A stretch of DNA of 64,000 nucleotides, taken from contig NZ_KB895419.1 in assembly GCF_000374845.1 (NCBI RefSeq), positions 310,001 through 374,000 on the forward strand, in the 5' to 3' direction. The stretch is from Paenibacillus terrigena DSM 21567. Lineage in GTDB: Bacteria; Bacillota; Bacilli; Paenibacillales; Paenibacillaceae. This document shows, piece by piece, positions 36,921-45,948 of the stretch (its first letter is position 1; every line of letters begins with the position of its first letter). The notes beneath the pieces were generated by a model. That model saw only the letters and a program-made list of their open reading frames with translations. It was not told the DNA's origin and ran no database searches. The position numbers and the translations under genes are program-made.

Positions 36921-38668
36921 GAAAAAACGGTGTTGTACGAAAGTTGTTTGTGATCACCTCTGTCCTGATCCTACTTGTGTTCTCGCTAGCTCTGCTTGCT
37001 GAGGGGGTGTTCTTTGAACGGTTCTATCGGGCGACAAAAATAAATCATCTCGAACAGAGCATCGAGCGATTCGGTACGCGGTATCTTGCTGCAGAATCCA
37101 ATGGAATCGAGGCCTCTCGCGCATTAGGTACCTTCATGAATGAGAACAACGCTAGCGTGGCGATTCTGAACAGTCAGTTCGAGCAACGAAGCGTCGATCC
37201 GTATTTTATTCAAATCGCAACGGAGTCAAAGCTGGTTACGCTTCGTATCGCATCCGAAGGGATGATGCTGAACGATATTCCGACAGGGGTACGAATTGGC
37301 GATACGCTGGTGGTTGACGGTATTTTTATGGATGAGAAGGATACGATTATGCAGCCAGTCAATATCCATCAGGAAGGTCAGGTAGCAACACTCCCTGGTG
37401 AGGGACTTGTACGCGTCAAAGGCAAGATCACAGATTTCATCTTGCCCGAGCAGCGATCCTTCAATCCGTTCTATCAAGATACGCTGATTCGAAACGCGTT
37501 GATGGATTGGTTGCTCCAGAAAGACATGCACCAAGCTGAGCTGGATCGTAATACTTCTGTTCGAACGGAATGGCTTGATCCATGGAGCGGCATCCGATAC
37601 GCAGTCATTGTAGCTCCACTATCCACATCGCTGGATGAGGATCGGTATGTCTTTGCGCTCACCTCGCTTCAGCCCGTAGGCGAAGCGGTAGAAATTCTGA
37701 AGCAATATTTTATCTATATGGCTCCGGTTATTCTTATTCTTGTGCTGATCCTTTCATTGATTTATTCGCGAATCATCTCACGGCCGTTAGTGAAGCTCAG
37801 TAAGTCGGCAGGGCGCATGGCACAGCTGGATTTCAGTGTCCAACCCGAGATTCATTCCAAGGACGAATTCGGGGATTTATCGAGAAGTATGAGCACACTA
37901 TCGCAAAATCTGAATGCCGCATTGCAGAACCTGCAGCAGGCGAATGAGCAGCTGCACACGGAAATGGAAGAGAAGCAGCGCTCCGAACAGCTTCGTAAAG
38001 AATTGATCGCGAACATCTCCCATGAGTTAAAGACGCCACTCGGCATCGTAAAAGGGTTCGCAGAAGGGCTGCAGGATGATGTGGCTGTCGATAAACGAGA
38101 GCGATATCTTGGGCTGATCGTGAGTGAAACGGATCGAATGAACGCATTGATTATGGATATGCTGGAGCTATCCAAATTCGAGGCGAAGGCAATTCAGTTA
38201 CACCTCAGAGACATATCGCTTGGGGAGTTGATCCATCGCGTTACTGCCTCGTTCGCTCATCAGCTGGAGAGTAAGCAGCTTCACATCGATATACAAGCGG
38301 ATTCGGAATGGGTTGTAAGCACAGATCCTAGACGGCTCGAGCAAGTGGTACTGAATCTATTAAGCAATGCCGTTCGGCATGCGTCGCAAGGAAGCACCAT
38401 CCGAATTGATATACAGCGAACAATGCATGGCCAGATTAAGACCGCTATCGCTAATGTTGGCCCTCCGATTGACGCGGAAGTTTTGGATCGGATCTGGGAT
38501 CAATTCTATCGTGCCGAACGTTCACGTGATCGCAAATCTGGCGGTACGGGACTGGGGCTCGCCATCGTCAAGCATATTCTGGAGCTGCATGGCAGTACGT
38601 ATGGTGCGGCGAATACGGACCAAGGCGTTGTGTTTCATTTCACGTTGGAACAAGTGGAAGCAAAGTAA
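36917..38668 (+). CDS. Membrane sensor histidine kinase
   Basis: 583 residues. TM1 is about 9-30, followed by an extracytoplasmic sensor of about 230 residues, TM2 about 267-290, HAMP, HisKA with ANISHELKTPLGIVKGFAEG (phospho-acceptor His 369) and HATPase_c with NLLSNAVRHAS, RFYRAERS-like YRAERSRDRKSGGTGLGLAI. It overlaps the regulator by 4 nt. A small lipoprotein gene follows after 30 nt. The stimulus is unknown; envelope stress is likely for this architecture (inference). Confidence 0.93.
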   Translation: MRKNGVVRKLFVITSVLILLVFSLALLAEGVFFERFYRATKINHLEQSIERFGTRYLAAESNGIEASRALGTFMNENNASVAILNSQFEQRSVDPYFIQIATESKLVTLRIASEGMMLNDIPTGVRIGDTLVVDGIFMDEKDTIMQPVNIHQEGQVATLPGEGLVRVKGKITDFILPEQRSFNPFYQDTLIRNALMDWLLQKDMHQAELDRNTSVRTEWLDPWSGIRYAVIVAPLSTSLDEDRYVFALTSLQPVGEAVEILKQYFIYMAPVILILVLILSLIYSRIISRPLVKLSKSAGRMAQLDFSVQPEIHSKDEFGDLSRSMSTLSQNLNAALQNLQQANEQLHTEMEEKQRSEQLRKELIANISHELKTPLGIVKGFAEGLQDDVAVDKRERYLGLIVSETDRMNALIMDMLELSKFEAKAIQLHLRDISLGELIHRVTASFAHQLESKQLHIDIQADSEWVVSTDPRRLEQVVLNLLSNAVRHASQGSTIRIDIQRTMHGQIKTAIANVGPPIDAEVLDRIWDQFYRAERSRDRKSGGTGLGLAIVKHILELHGSTYGAANTDQGVVFHFTLEQVEAK

Positions 38669-38698
38669 TTCATTATAAAAGACAAATGGAGATTGGAT

Positions 38699-39181
38699 AT
38701 GGAGAAGAGACGTTACATCATGTTGTTGATCGTTGGCAGCATGCTGCTTCTGATAAGTGCTTGCGGCTTGCCATCGGACACCGGTTCTGCGGTGAAGGGA
38801 TCTGAACCCGCACAACAAGAGATACCAGCTAACGAGAAGGATTCGAAGCCACTGGACAAAGAAATTCTGATTATTATTGATCAGACGCCCAAACCCACAG
38901 AGCAGAAAAGCTTCGATTTTGTTGTGAAGAAGCTGCCTGAAGGCTATACACTCGCTGAAATGCAGTGGATTTCTTCGAAGAATCAGATCGTCAATACACT
39001 GCAAAAAGCTGCTCAGCATGGTGCGAACGGGGAAGACGGCTTCTACATTAGCGGTGATGGCCAGTTCGCAGGATTTATCTACCCGAAACCGATGAGCGGC
39101 GAAGAAGGGGAGGTCAAGTTCCTTTTCCGCAATGACCAAGGGGATGAATTGACATGGAAAAAGAAAATAACGTTGAAATGA
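38699..39181 (+). CDS. Small lipoprotein linked to the two-component system
   Basis: 160 residues. A basic N-terminus, hydrophobic core and lipobox LISACG (about residue 19-24) mark it as a lipoprotein. The mature part (SFDFVVKKLPEGYTLAEMQW; KVKFLFRNDQGDELTWKKK-like end) is a small beta-rich domain with no family I recognise. ATG 38699 has a TGGAG 8 nt upstream. It is transcribed with the regulator/kinase pair and may act as an accessory sensor (inference). Confidence 0.72.
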   Translation: MEKRRYIMLLIVGSMLLLISACGLPSDTGSAVKGSEPAQQEIPANEKDSKPLDKEILIIIDQTPKPTEQKSFDFVVKKLPEGYTLAEMQWISSKNQIVNTLQKAAQHGANGEDGFYISGDGQFAGFIYPKPMSGEEGEVKFLFRNDQGDELTWKKKITLK

Positions 39182-39185
39182 TATG

Positions 39186-39247
39186 AAAAATCGTGCGCAC
39201 ACCGGGGGAAGATATGTCTGAAATACCCCGGCTTGCGCACGATTTTT
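39186..39247. terminator. Bidirectional terminator
   Basis: AAAAATCGTGCGCA pairs with TGCGCACGATTTTT, and an inner CCGGGG/CCCCGG extends the stem. A/T runs on both sides allow termination of the lipoprotein transcript (plus) and the convergent GntR gene (minus). Confidence 0.9.
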
Positions 39248-39257
39248 ATGCAGTTGA

Positions 39258-39977
39258 TTATTCAGGATCCAGGACACGCTCGACTTTGGTGATATGTTGC
39301 TCCATGAGCTGCTGTGCTCGTATGCCGTCGCAATCGGCGATCGCCTCGTAAATATCCCGATGCTCCCTCAGCAAACGTTCAGCCGAAGAGCGTTCGGCGT
39401 AGAACCATAACGTACGGGTATCCTTCATCGTCTCGTGAATCTGCTGCGACAGGGACGACATCAAATCGGCTAGCATGGGATTATGGGTTGCTCGAGCGAT
39501 TGTCTCATGGAATTGTACATCGGCTTGCTCGCCGAATACTTCGTCATCCAACTTGGACGCCATCTCTTCGAGAATATTCAACAGCAGGGCAAGGTCTTGC
39601 TCCGTTCGATGGGTTGCCGCAAGAGACACACAGCCAGTCTCAAGGACGCGACGCACTTCAAGAAGATGTCGAATTGATTTCGCACGGCTTATCCAAGATT
39701 CAGGATGCAGTTGAGCCGGATGTGGGTGCTCGATCGGTTGTTCACGGACGAACGTGCCGCTTCCTTGCCGGACATCGAGCAAGCCCATTGCTTTCAAGGA
39801 GCTAAGCGCCTCCCGAATGGTTGATCGTCCTACTTGATATTGCAGGGCAAGATCAACGACAGAGGGCAGTCTGTCGCCTGGGAGGAGGAGTCCTCCTTCC
39901 ATTTTTTGTTTTAGGTCTTGCATGACCCAGTCGGAGCTTTTAAGCGGCTTGGGTTGAAGCGTATTCATCAGTTTCAT
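39258..39977 (-). CDS. GntR-family regulator, FadR/FCD subfamily
   Basis: 239 residues. The N-terminal winged helix has LLLPGDRLPSVVDLALQYQV and GRSTIREALSSLKAMGLLDV; the C-terminal FCD ligand domain has RRVLETGCVSLAA, FHETIARATHNPMLADLM and LREHRDIYEAIADCDG with conserved Asp/His metal-binding positions. Relatives (LldR, GlcC) control lactate or glycolate oxidation. It is divergent from glcD/glcF, whose product fits that role. A 13-bp palindrome lies between them. GGAAGG stands just before the ATG. Confidence 0.9.
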   Translation of the reverse strand: MKLMNTLQPKPLKSSDWVMQDLKQKMEGGLLLPGDRLPSVVDLALQYQVGRSTIREALSSLKAMGLLDVRQGSGTFVREQPIEHPHPAQLHPESWISRAKSIRHLLEVRRVLETGCVSLAATHRTEQDLALLLNILEEMASKLDDEVFGEQADVQFHETIARATHNPMLADLMSSLSQQIHETMKDTRTLWFYAERSSAERLLREHRDIYEAIADCDGIRAQQLMEQHITKVERVLDPE

Positions 39978-40040
39978 TCATTCCTTCCGAAATGTGGTTC
40001 TCATGCCATTTATTTTAGTGTATACTAAACCCAGCATAAA

Positions 40041-40053
40041 GTCATCTGATGAC
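40041..40053. promoter_or_regulatory. Candidate operator for the GntR regulator
   Basis: GTCATCTGATGAC is a perfect 13-bp palindrome in the 125-nt gap between the divergent regulator and glcD. FCD-type GntR proteins bind short palindromes of this size in such positions. The assignment rests on position and symmetry only. Confidence 0.5.
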
Positions 40054-40102
40054 CTGACTAATTCGTTTCTTTAAAAATTAATGAGATGTTGAGGTGTTGA
40101 TT

Positions 40103-41518
40103 GTGCTGGAGGAAGTCGTTAAACGTGAACTGCGCTCAATTGTTGGCGATACATTTTTTCATGATGATCTTGAGTCACTTGTCACGCATTCCTATGATGG
40201 AACGCCAATGCAGCAGGCGCTTCCGGATGGTGTCATTTACCCCGGTAGTACCGAAGAAGTCGCAGCCGTCATGAAAGTGCTGAACCGACATCGCATTCCG
40301 CTTGTCAGTCGAGGCTCTGGCACGAACTTATGCGGCGGGACGGTTCCCGTACATGGCGGGATCGTGATGGTCATGCATCGCATGAATCGGATCCTAGATG
40401 TCGATTTGGATAACCTGACAGCGACCGTACAGCCCGGGATCATCACCAAGGAATTTATCACCCATATAGAGAACCTAGGCTTGTTTTATCCGCCTGATCC
40501 GAGCAGCATGGCAATTTCGACAATCGGTGGCAATATTGCGGAATGCTCCGGTGGCCTTCGGGGGCTCAAATACGGTACGACGAAAGATTACGTCATCGGA
40601 CTTGAGGCCGTGCTAGCGAATGGTGAAATTATTCGCACTGGCGGGAAGTTGATGAAAGACGTAGCAGGCTATGACTTGACCAAGCTGCTCGTCGGCTCGG
40701 AGGGGACGCTTGCAGTGATTACGGAAGCGACGCTTAAACTTATTCCGCCACCCAAGTATAAGAAGACAATGCTGGCGATGTATAAGGATATCTACGGGGC
40801 GGCTCGTTCCGTATCCAGCATCATCAAGAGCCAGATTATCCCGGCAACGCTGGAGTTCATGGACAATCCGACGATTCGCGTCGTCGACGATTTTGCGAAG
40901 CTAGGCTTGCCGCTCGACATGGAAGCCATCCTGTTGATCGAACAAGATGGCGAGATGGAGATGGTCGAGCGAGATATCGAAGTCATCGTGTCGATATGTC
41001 AGAGCGAGAACGCTGCAAGAGTTGAAGTAGCAGAATCGGCGGAACATGCCATGAAGCTGATGACGGCCCGACGCAGCGCTTTTACCGCGCTCGCCCGCTT
41101 GCGGCCGACGACGATACTGGAAGATGCGACAGTACCGCGTTCACGAATTGCCGATATGGTGCTGGAGATTAACCGAATCGCCCAGAAATATAACGTGCAG
41201 ATATGTACTTTCGGTCACGCCGGCGACGGGAATCTACATCCGACTGCAACGACAGACGCACGAGACCAGGATGAAGTACATCGCGTCGAAGCAGCTTTCG
41301 AAGAAATTTTCGAAGCGGCGATTCGGCTTGGCGGTACGATAACGGGCGAACACGGCGTTGGGATGGTAAAGGCTCCATATCTGGAATGGAAAGTGGGGAG
41401 CGCCGGTATCGAGATGATGCGAGGAATCAAGATGGCATTCGATCCACACAACTTGCTCAATCCCGGCAAATTGTTCGCCAAAGAGTCGCGTAAAAGGGTG
41501 GTCATCGATCATGGCTAA
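40103..41518 (+). CDS. glcD: Glycolate/lactate oxidase FAD subunit GlcD
   Basis: 471 residues. FAD_binding_4 domain (about 35-175) with VSRGSGTNLCGGTVPVHGGI and YPPDPSSMAISTIGGNIAEC; C-terminal FAD-oxidase_C with FGHAGDGNLHPT and GGTITGEHGVGMVKAPYLE. It oxidises glycolate or a related 2-hydroxy acid and passes electrons to the GlcF-like iron-sulfur protein. GTG 40103 was chosen for GAGGTG 6 nt upstream; GTG 40094 lies within that site. It overlaps glcF by 8 nt. There is no glcE gene, as is usual in Bacilli. Confidence 0.9.
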   Translation: MLEEVVKRELRSIVGDTFFHDDLESLVTHSYDGTPMQQALPDGVIYPGSTEEVAAVMKVLNRHRIPLVSRGSGTNLCGGTVPVHGGIVMVMHRMNRILDVDLDNLTATVQPGIITKEFITHIENLGLFYPPDPSSMAISTIGGNIAECSGGLRGLKYGTTKDYVIGLEAVLANGEIIRTGGKLMKDVAGYDLTKLLVGSEGTLAVITEATLKLIPPPKYKKTMLAMYKDIYGAARSVSSIIKSQIIPATLEFMDNPTIRVVDDFAKLGLPLDMEAILLIEQDGEMEMVERDIEVIVSICQSENAARVEVAESAEHAMKLMTARRSAFTALARLRPTTILEDATVPRSRIADMVLEINRIAQKYNVQICTFGHAGDGNLHPTATTDARDQDEVHRVEAAFEEIFEAAIRLGGTITGEHGVGMVKAPYLEWKVGSAGIEMMRGIKMAFDPHNLLNPGKLFAKESRKRVVIDHG

Positions 41519-42893
41519 GACAGAGCTACGATCCAATTCATTGCCGACGGCACTAGGCTTGTCAGGCGCTGTTCCTGCTTGCAGCCCCATGGCGTATACA
41601 CTAAAGCAGACGCTCGATTACGACCAGTTGACCAACTGTATGCGCTGCGGGTTTTGTTTGCCGGCTTGTCCGACCTTTCGCGAGACAGGGGTCGAGGCAG
41701 AATCGCCACGAGGCAGGATTGCCTTAATGAAAGCCGTTGTCGACGGCATCATGGAGCCAAATGCGCAGTTCGAGACGCAAATGAATCACTGTCTGGGCTG
41801 CCGCGCATGCGAGCCAGCATGTCCGGCCGACGTGAAATACGGCCAATTAATCGAGCAGGCGAGGGACGCGGTGGAGAAACATACAGATTCCCATCGCTGG
41901 TGGATCAAGCTCGCGCGTAAAGTAGCTTTCAAAGGCGTGTTCCCATATCAGAATCGGGTAAGAATGGTCGGAGGAGCGCTTAGGTTCTACCAACAATCAG
42001 GATTACAGAGCTTCGCGAGAAATGCGGGACTCATGAAGCTGTTTCCTGCACATATGCGAGACATGGAGAAGATTTTGCCCGAGGCTTCCGATAAGGGTGT
42101 CGTCGAGACGATTGGAACCTGGCACCCGGCAAAAGGGGAGAAGATCGCCACCGTCGGCTTATTTCGCGGATGCATCATGGATATCCTGTTTACGGAGACG
42201 AATATCAACACCGTTCGGTTGCTTAATGCGGCCGGATTCGACGTCGTCATCCCAGCAAGCCAGAATTGCTGTGGTGCGCTTCATGCGCATAGCGGTGAAC
42301 AATTTGGCGCCAAGGAACTAGCCAAACGGAACATTCGCGCGTTTATGGAAGCTGGTGTCGATTGGATCATTTCCAACGCTGGCGGTTGTGGCGCGTTGCT
42401 CGTCGATTACGGACATCTGCTTCACGATGAACCAGAGTGGAAAGCGGATGCTGCATGGTTCGCTTCACGCACGGTCGATATTAGCAAAATTCTGGTGGAT
42501 CAAGGTAATCTGCCTCAGTCCTTCGGCAAGACGGCAGAGGGGCATGCGACCAAAATCACTTACCAGGAGTCCTGTCATTTGCGCAACGTGATGCGCAGCT
42601 CGGATGCGCCGAGAAATCTGATACGACGTGTGGAAGGAACGGAGTTCGTCGAACTGTTCGAGGCAGACCGTTGTTGCGGCTCGGCAGGTATTTACAACTT
42701 GACACATCCGGAAATGGCCGGGAGCATCTTGGAACATAAGATGGAGCATGTTAAGAAGACGCAGGCGCACGTTCTATTAACTAGCAATCCCGGCTGTCTG
42801 CTGCAGATGAAGCATGGCATTGAGAAACACGGCATGAGCCATGAGATGCAAGCAATGCATGTTGTCGATTTTCTGTACAGCCAGTTGAAATGA
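41511..42893 (+). CDS. glcF: Glycolate oxidase iron-sulfur subunit GlcF
   Basis: 460 residues. Two [4Fe-4S] motifs near the N-terminus (CMRCGFCLPACP and CLGCRACEPACP) are followed by two CCG domains (SQNCCGALHAHSG; DRCCGSAGIYNLTHP) that bind a further cluster. It passes electrons from the FAD subunit to the quinone pool. D-lactate dehydrogenase iron-sulfur proteins look similar, so the exact substrate is not certain. Confidence 0.92.
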   Translation: MAKTELRSNSLPTALGLSGAVPACSPMAYTLKQTLDYDQLTNCMRCGFCLPACPTFRETGVEAESPRGRIALMKAVVDGIMEPNAQFETQMNHCLGCRACEPACPADVKYGQLIEQARDAVEKHTDSHRWWIKLARKVAFKGVFPYQNRVRMVGGALRFYQQSGLQSFARNAGLMKLFPAHMRDMEKILPEASDKGVVETIGTWHPAKGEKIATVGLFRGCIMDILFTETNINTVRLLNAAGFDVVIPASQNCCGALHAHSGEQFGAKELAKRNIRAFMEAGVDWIISNAGGCGALLVDYGHLLHDEPEWKADAAWFASRTVDISKILVDQGNLPQSFGKTAEGHATKITYQESCHLRNVMRSSDAPRNLIRRVEGTEFVELFEADRCCGSAGIYNLTHPEMAGSILEHKMEHVKKTQAHVLLTSNPGCLLQMKHGIEKHGMSHEMQAMHVVDFLYSQLK

Positions 42894-43023
42894 AATGATA
42901 TCTACAGCGTAAATCGGATCTGGATCGATGTCTCCTCCGAAATCTGCGACGGAAGGAATACGGTCATTGCGATCGAATTTGATCGAGAACCGATTTGGCC
43001 CATAAGAAAATAGTCGGACAAAA

Positions 43024-43054
43024 AACTCCCCTTCAAGATTTACGAAGGGGAGTT
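43024..43054. terminator. Bidirectional terminator between glcF and the minus-strand cluster
   Basis: AACTCCCCTTC and GAAGGGGAGTT form an 11-bp perfect stem, with A-rich sequence upstream and CTTTAGTTCTTT downstream. It would end both converging transcripts. The 130 nt before it (42894-43020) hold only a short open stretch without a start. Confidence 0.85.
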
Positions 43055-43077
43055 CTTTAGTTCTTTAAGTACGTTAA

Positions 43078-45948
43078 TTAAGGATTGATCGATTCTCCCG
43101 ACGCGGAGCTTGGTGGTAGAGAAAGCTTGAACTTCATCTCATTGATGATCACGGTACTATCCTGTGGGATATCCGCTTTGGAGCCCAGCTGAACGATAAC
43201 TTTTCCTGGATAGGAGGGTGCGTCGTCTTCGGCCGAAGCAGCTGTGCCATTCGTCGTGCTTGTTGGATCTGCACCATTTTCTGGATTCGGATTTGTTTCT
43301 TTGGTATCTTTCTTTGTATCCGTTACGGTATCACTACAATTGTGAATTAATTTTAGTGTCTTGCTATAGTCGGTTTTCGTTCCATCTGTTTTCTCAATTT
43401 GTACCGTTTTCGGCTCGAAAGCCGCACACTCCTGAAGATCACGGAATTGGAATACCAGCTGGGTCTGCTCTTCTTGTGGCGTTTTTCCATCCACCTGGAT
43501 ATTCTCTACATGAACAAGAATGGTTGGAACCTGCTCGGTCGGTGGTGTTGTAGTGACGGGTTGTTCCGCCTGATCGATCTGTTCGGGCGCTTTCTTGCTG
43601 AATACCCCGGATCCGGCCATCCCTGCAGCTGCGCCAAGAATAATCACAAGGACCAATGCAAGAAGGCTTGCTTTCTTATGTTTTTTTAGGATGCGAAGGA
43701 GTACCGGTGCGTTTTCAATAGCAGCTTTATCATATACCGCCTTCAGAGCCGGTCCCGCCGTATCGAAATACTGTTTGCGATTCGTCCGGTTCTTAAAGGC
43801 AGTCGGATCGACTTTCTTAAAATAAGAAAGAATTGCTGCTGAATATGCGGCATGAAGCTTCTGAGATCGCGTGAAATAACGATGCTTTTCCGACCAATTC
43901 ATGAATTGATAGACGATGGTTTTGTCTTGTGCATGTTGATAGATATATTGCAATAAACCGCTGAAATCGATCATGCTTCCGCTAGATTCACTGTAGAACG
44001 CCATGATTATCCGTCTGAATTGAGCCGGCTTAATGTCGTCCTGCATCCATTTCCGCCCGAGCTGCTGCAACCTATCCATTTCCACGGCTGAAAGGCCTTC
44101 GAAGATGGATTCATCGGGATTTTGCGCATGGAACCATCGGTACGCAGCGAGCATGACATTCGTCTGTGATCGGACTTGTTGATTGAAGTGGGCAGCCCAT
44201 TCCTTGATTTCATCCTCGTGTTCTAAGAAATCAATTTGGAGAAGCTGATCCAGCGTAATTTCTTCCAGTTTTAATTCTTTAAGTAAATAGAGCTGCGCTG
44301 AATAGATGAGTTGATCGATAAAATAAGTATCTGTACCTCCCAATTGCTTCTCCACTTGAATCGCAAGCTTGTCGAGTTGATTCACGATCGAATAGACGGC
44401 GGACACAGGCTCCGGCTCGCTCCGCAATTTCACGGTAAGCTCGGACTTGGCGATCTCCAGAAATGCGGTATGACTTCGTGCCTGTGGGTGATGATTCACC
44501 CAGTGTTGAATGGCATCTACGACATCTTGAACGGAGCTCATGCTCTGGAATCGATGTTGAATGTAAGGGTCGAACAGTGTTCTTGCGAAATTGACCTGCA
44601 AGACCGTATCGAAGAACAACTGCCGTAACGAAGGAACACTCTCTGCGATCGCATAGAACGCGAATGCCAGATCCTGTCGCTGCTCCGCGTAGGCGTTATT
44701 GATGACCCGAATCAAGAAACCGGAAAGTTCCTTCTCCACCGCGTCCGGGTTCATGCGATCGTAATCGCGGAAGCATTCCACAATCGTAGGGTCCGGAATC
44801 TGTCTCTGCTTAACATGCGTGTATTCTCTTGTGAACAACGAATGGAATAGAGCATTTAACTGTTCTTTGGCGATCATCGCGTTAGGAGGCGTTAAATACC
44901 CGATCAACGCGCTTAATATGGCTACCTGATTCTTGTCATATTCATGGTATTGTCCCTGAAGCAGCTGTTCGAACAGCGTTAGCTCATGATAACTGACAAT
45001 GGATGTCTCGCGAAGCGGTTCCAGATCAGCGAGCATCCGATCGGCAAATCGGAAGAAGTCCTCCATCACATGCGAGTGATCAAGATGATCCCACGCATAA
45101 TCGATATAAGGCTGCTTAGACCAATCAACATCGATATTGTTCACGCGCTGTGAGGGAAGATCGAATGTATAATCTTTTTCGATATTCTTATCGTTCGCTC
45201 GCAAGCTTCCTTTCTCCATGAGCGTGAGATGAATGCCTTTTTTGCTGACAGGTTCTTTAGCATACGTCACGAAGCCGAATTGTTTGCGGTAGGCATATGG
45301 CATGCTGGCATATAAGATTTCGATTAACTTCACAGCATGATGGGAGAGGGTCTCGATCGGCACATCCAGCGCGACATAGACTTTCTTTTTGCCTTGTATC
45401 GAAGCCATCACGGCGAACAGCAGCTGTTTGTACACCTGTTCATCGATGTTCATTTGAGCTAATTGTGTTCGATAAGGCTGAGAAGGGGCCGCATCGCCGT
45501 TGAGAGGAATATTCTGCAACTCAGGCAAATCTTGCCCTTGTTCAATATCATAATCGGTGGCGAAAGAAGCATTCAACCATGCAGGATAGTCATACACCAC
45601 TTCTGCAGCACGCTCTGCTGGAATCACATAGTTATGCATGAAGAAAGCACTTCGCATGCCCGTGAAATCGGCAGGCATATACACCCCTGTACCAAGTACG
45701 ATTTGCCCCGATTCCGTGCGATATAAATGCATGGCTCTCGGATAAGCGCTGACGTCCTTTTCTCCACGGACGGACAGCTCTGTCGGAGCATCGTAGAAGC
45801 AGGCAGGGTGGAGCAGTTTTTTAATGAAATTGCTATCCAACCCATTGGAACGAGCTACTGTATCGTAACCTTCATTGGAACGAAAAATACCACGTCGCTC
45901 TCGCGTATACATTTGTTGTTGGATGGGTTTCGGTGACGGGGTATTCAA
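43078..45948 (-). CDS. Membrane-anchored GAP1-N2-type GTPase-associated protein
   Basis: 956 residues. The N-terminus (about 8-135) matches the GTPase-associated protein GAP1-N2 pattern: QQMYTRERRGIFRSNEGYDT and VARSNGLDSNFIKKLLHPAC. A long helical middle part follows (about 150-740). One TM segment is at about 759-780 (ALVLVIILGAAAGMAGSG), then a Thr/Pro-rich linker and a small beta-rich extracytoplasmic domain with two Cys. It overlaps the GTPase gene upstream by 4 nt (ATGA), so the two products are probably partners. The GAP1 assignment is from memory of the family pattern. It is the last gene of the seven-gene cluster. Confidence 0.65.
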   Translation of the reverse strand: MNTPSPKPIQQQMYTRERRGIFRSNEGYDTVARSNGLDSNFIKKLLHPACFYDAPTELSVRGEKDVSAYPRAMHLYRTESGQIVLGTGVYMPADFTGMRSAFFMHNYVIPAERAAEVVYDYPAWLNASFATDYDIEQGQDLPELQNIPLNGDAAPSQPYRTQLAQMNIDEQVYKQLLFAVMASIQGKKKVYVALDVPIETLSHHAVKLIEILYASMPYAYRKQFGFVTYAKEPVSKKGIHLTLMEKGSLRANDKNIEKDYTFDLPSQRVNNIDVDWSKQPYIDYAWDHLDHSHVMEDFFRFADRMLADLEPLRETSIVSYHELTLFEQLLQGQYHEYDKNQVAILSALIGYLTPPNAMIAKEQLNALFHSLFTREYTHVKQRQIPDPTIVECFRDYDRMNPDAVEKELSGFLIRVINNAYAEQRQDLAFAFYAIAESVPSLRQLFFDTVLQVNFARTLFDPYIQHRFQSMSSVQDVVDAIQHWVNHHPQARSHTAFLEIAKSELTVKLRSEPEPVSAVYSIVNQLDKLAIQVEKQLGGTDTYFIDQLIYSAQLYLLKELKLEEITLDQLLQIDFLEHEDEIKEWAAHFNQQVRSQTNVMLAAYRWFHAQNPDESIFEGLSAVEMDRLQQLGRKWMQDDIKPAQFRRIIMAFYSESSGSMIDFSGLLQYIYQHAQDKTIVYQFMNWSEKHRYFTRSQKLHAAYSAAILSYFKKVDPTAFKNRTNRKQYFDTAGPALKAVYDKAAIENAPVLLRILKKHKKASLLALVLVIILGAAAGMAGSGVFSKKAPEQIDQAEQPVTTTPPTEQVPTILVHVENIQVDGKTPQEEQTQLVFQFRDLQECAAFEPKTVQIEKTDGTKTDYSKTLKLIHNCSDTVTDTKKDTKETNPNPENGADPTSTTNGTAASAEDDAPSYPGKVIVQLGSKADIPQDSTVIINEMKFKLSLPPSSASGESINP

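Noticed and set aside
42894-43010. Short open stretch after glcF (VNRIWIDVSSEICDGRNTVI)
   Set aside because: No start codon or ribosome site; too short to assign, although it could be a gene remnant.
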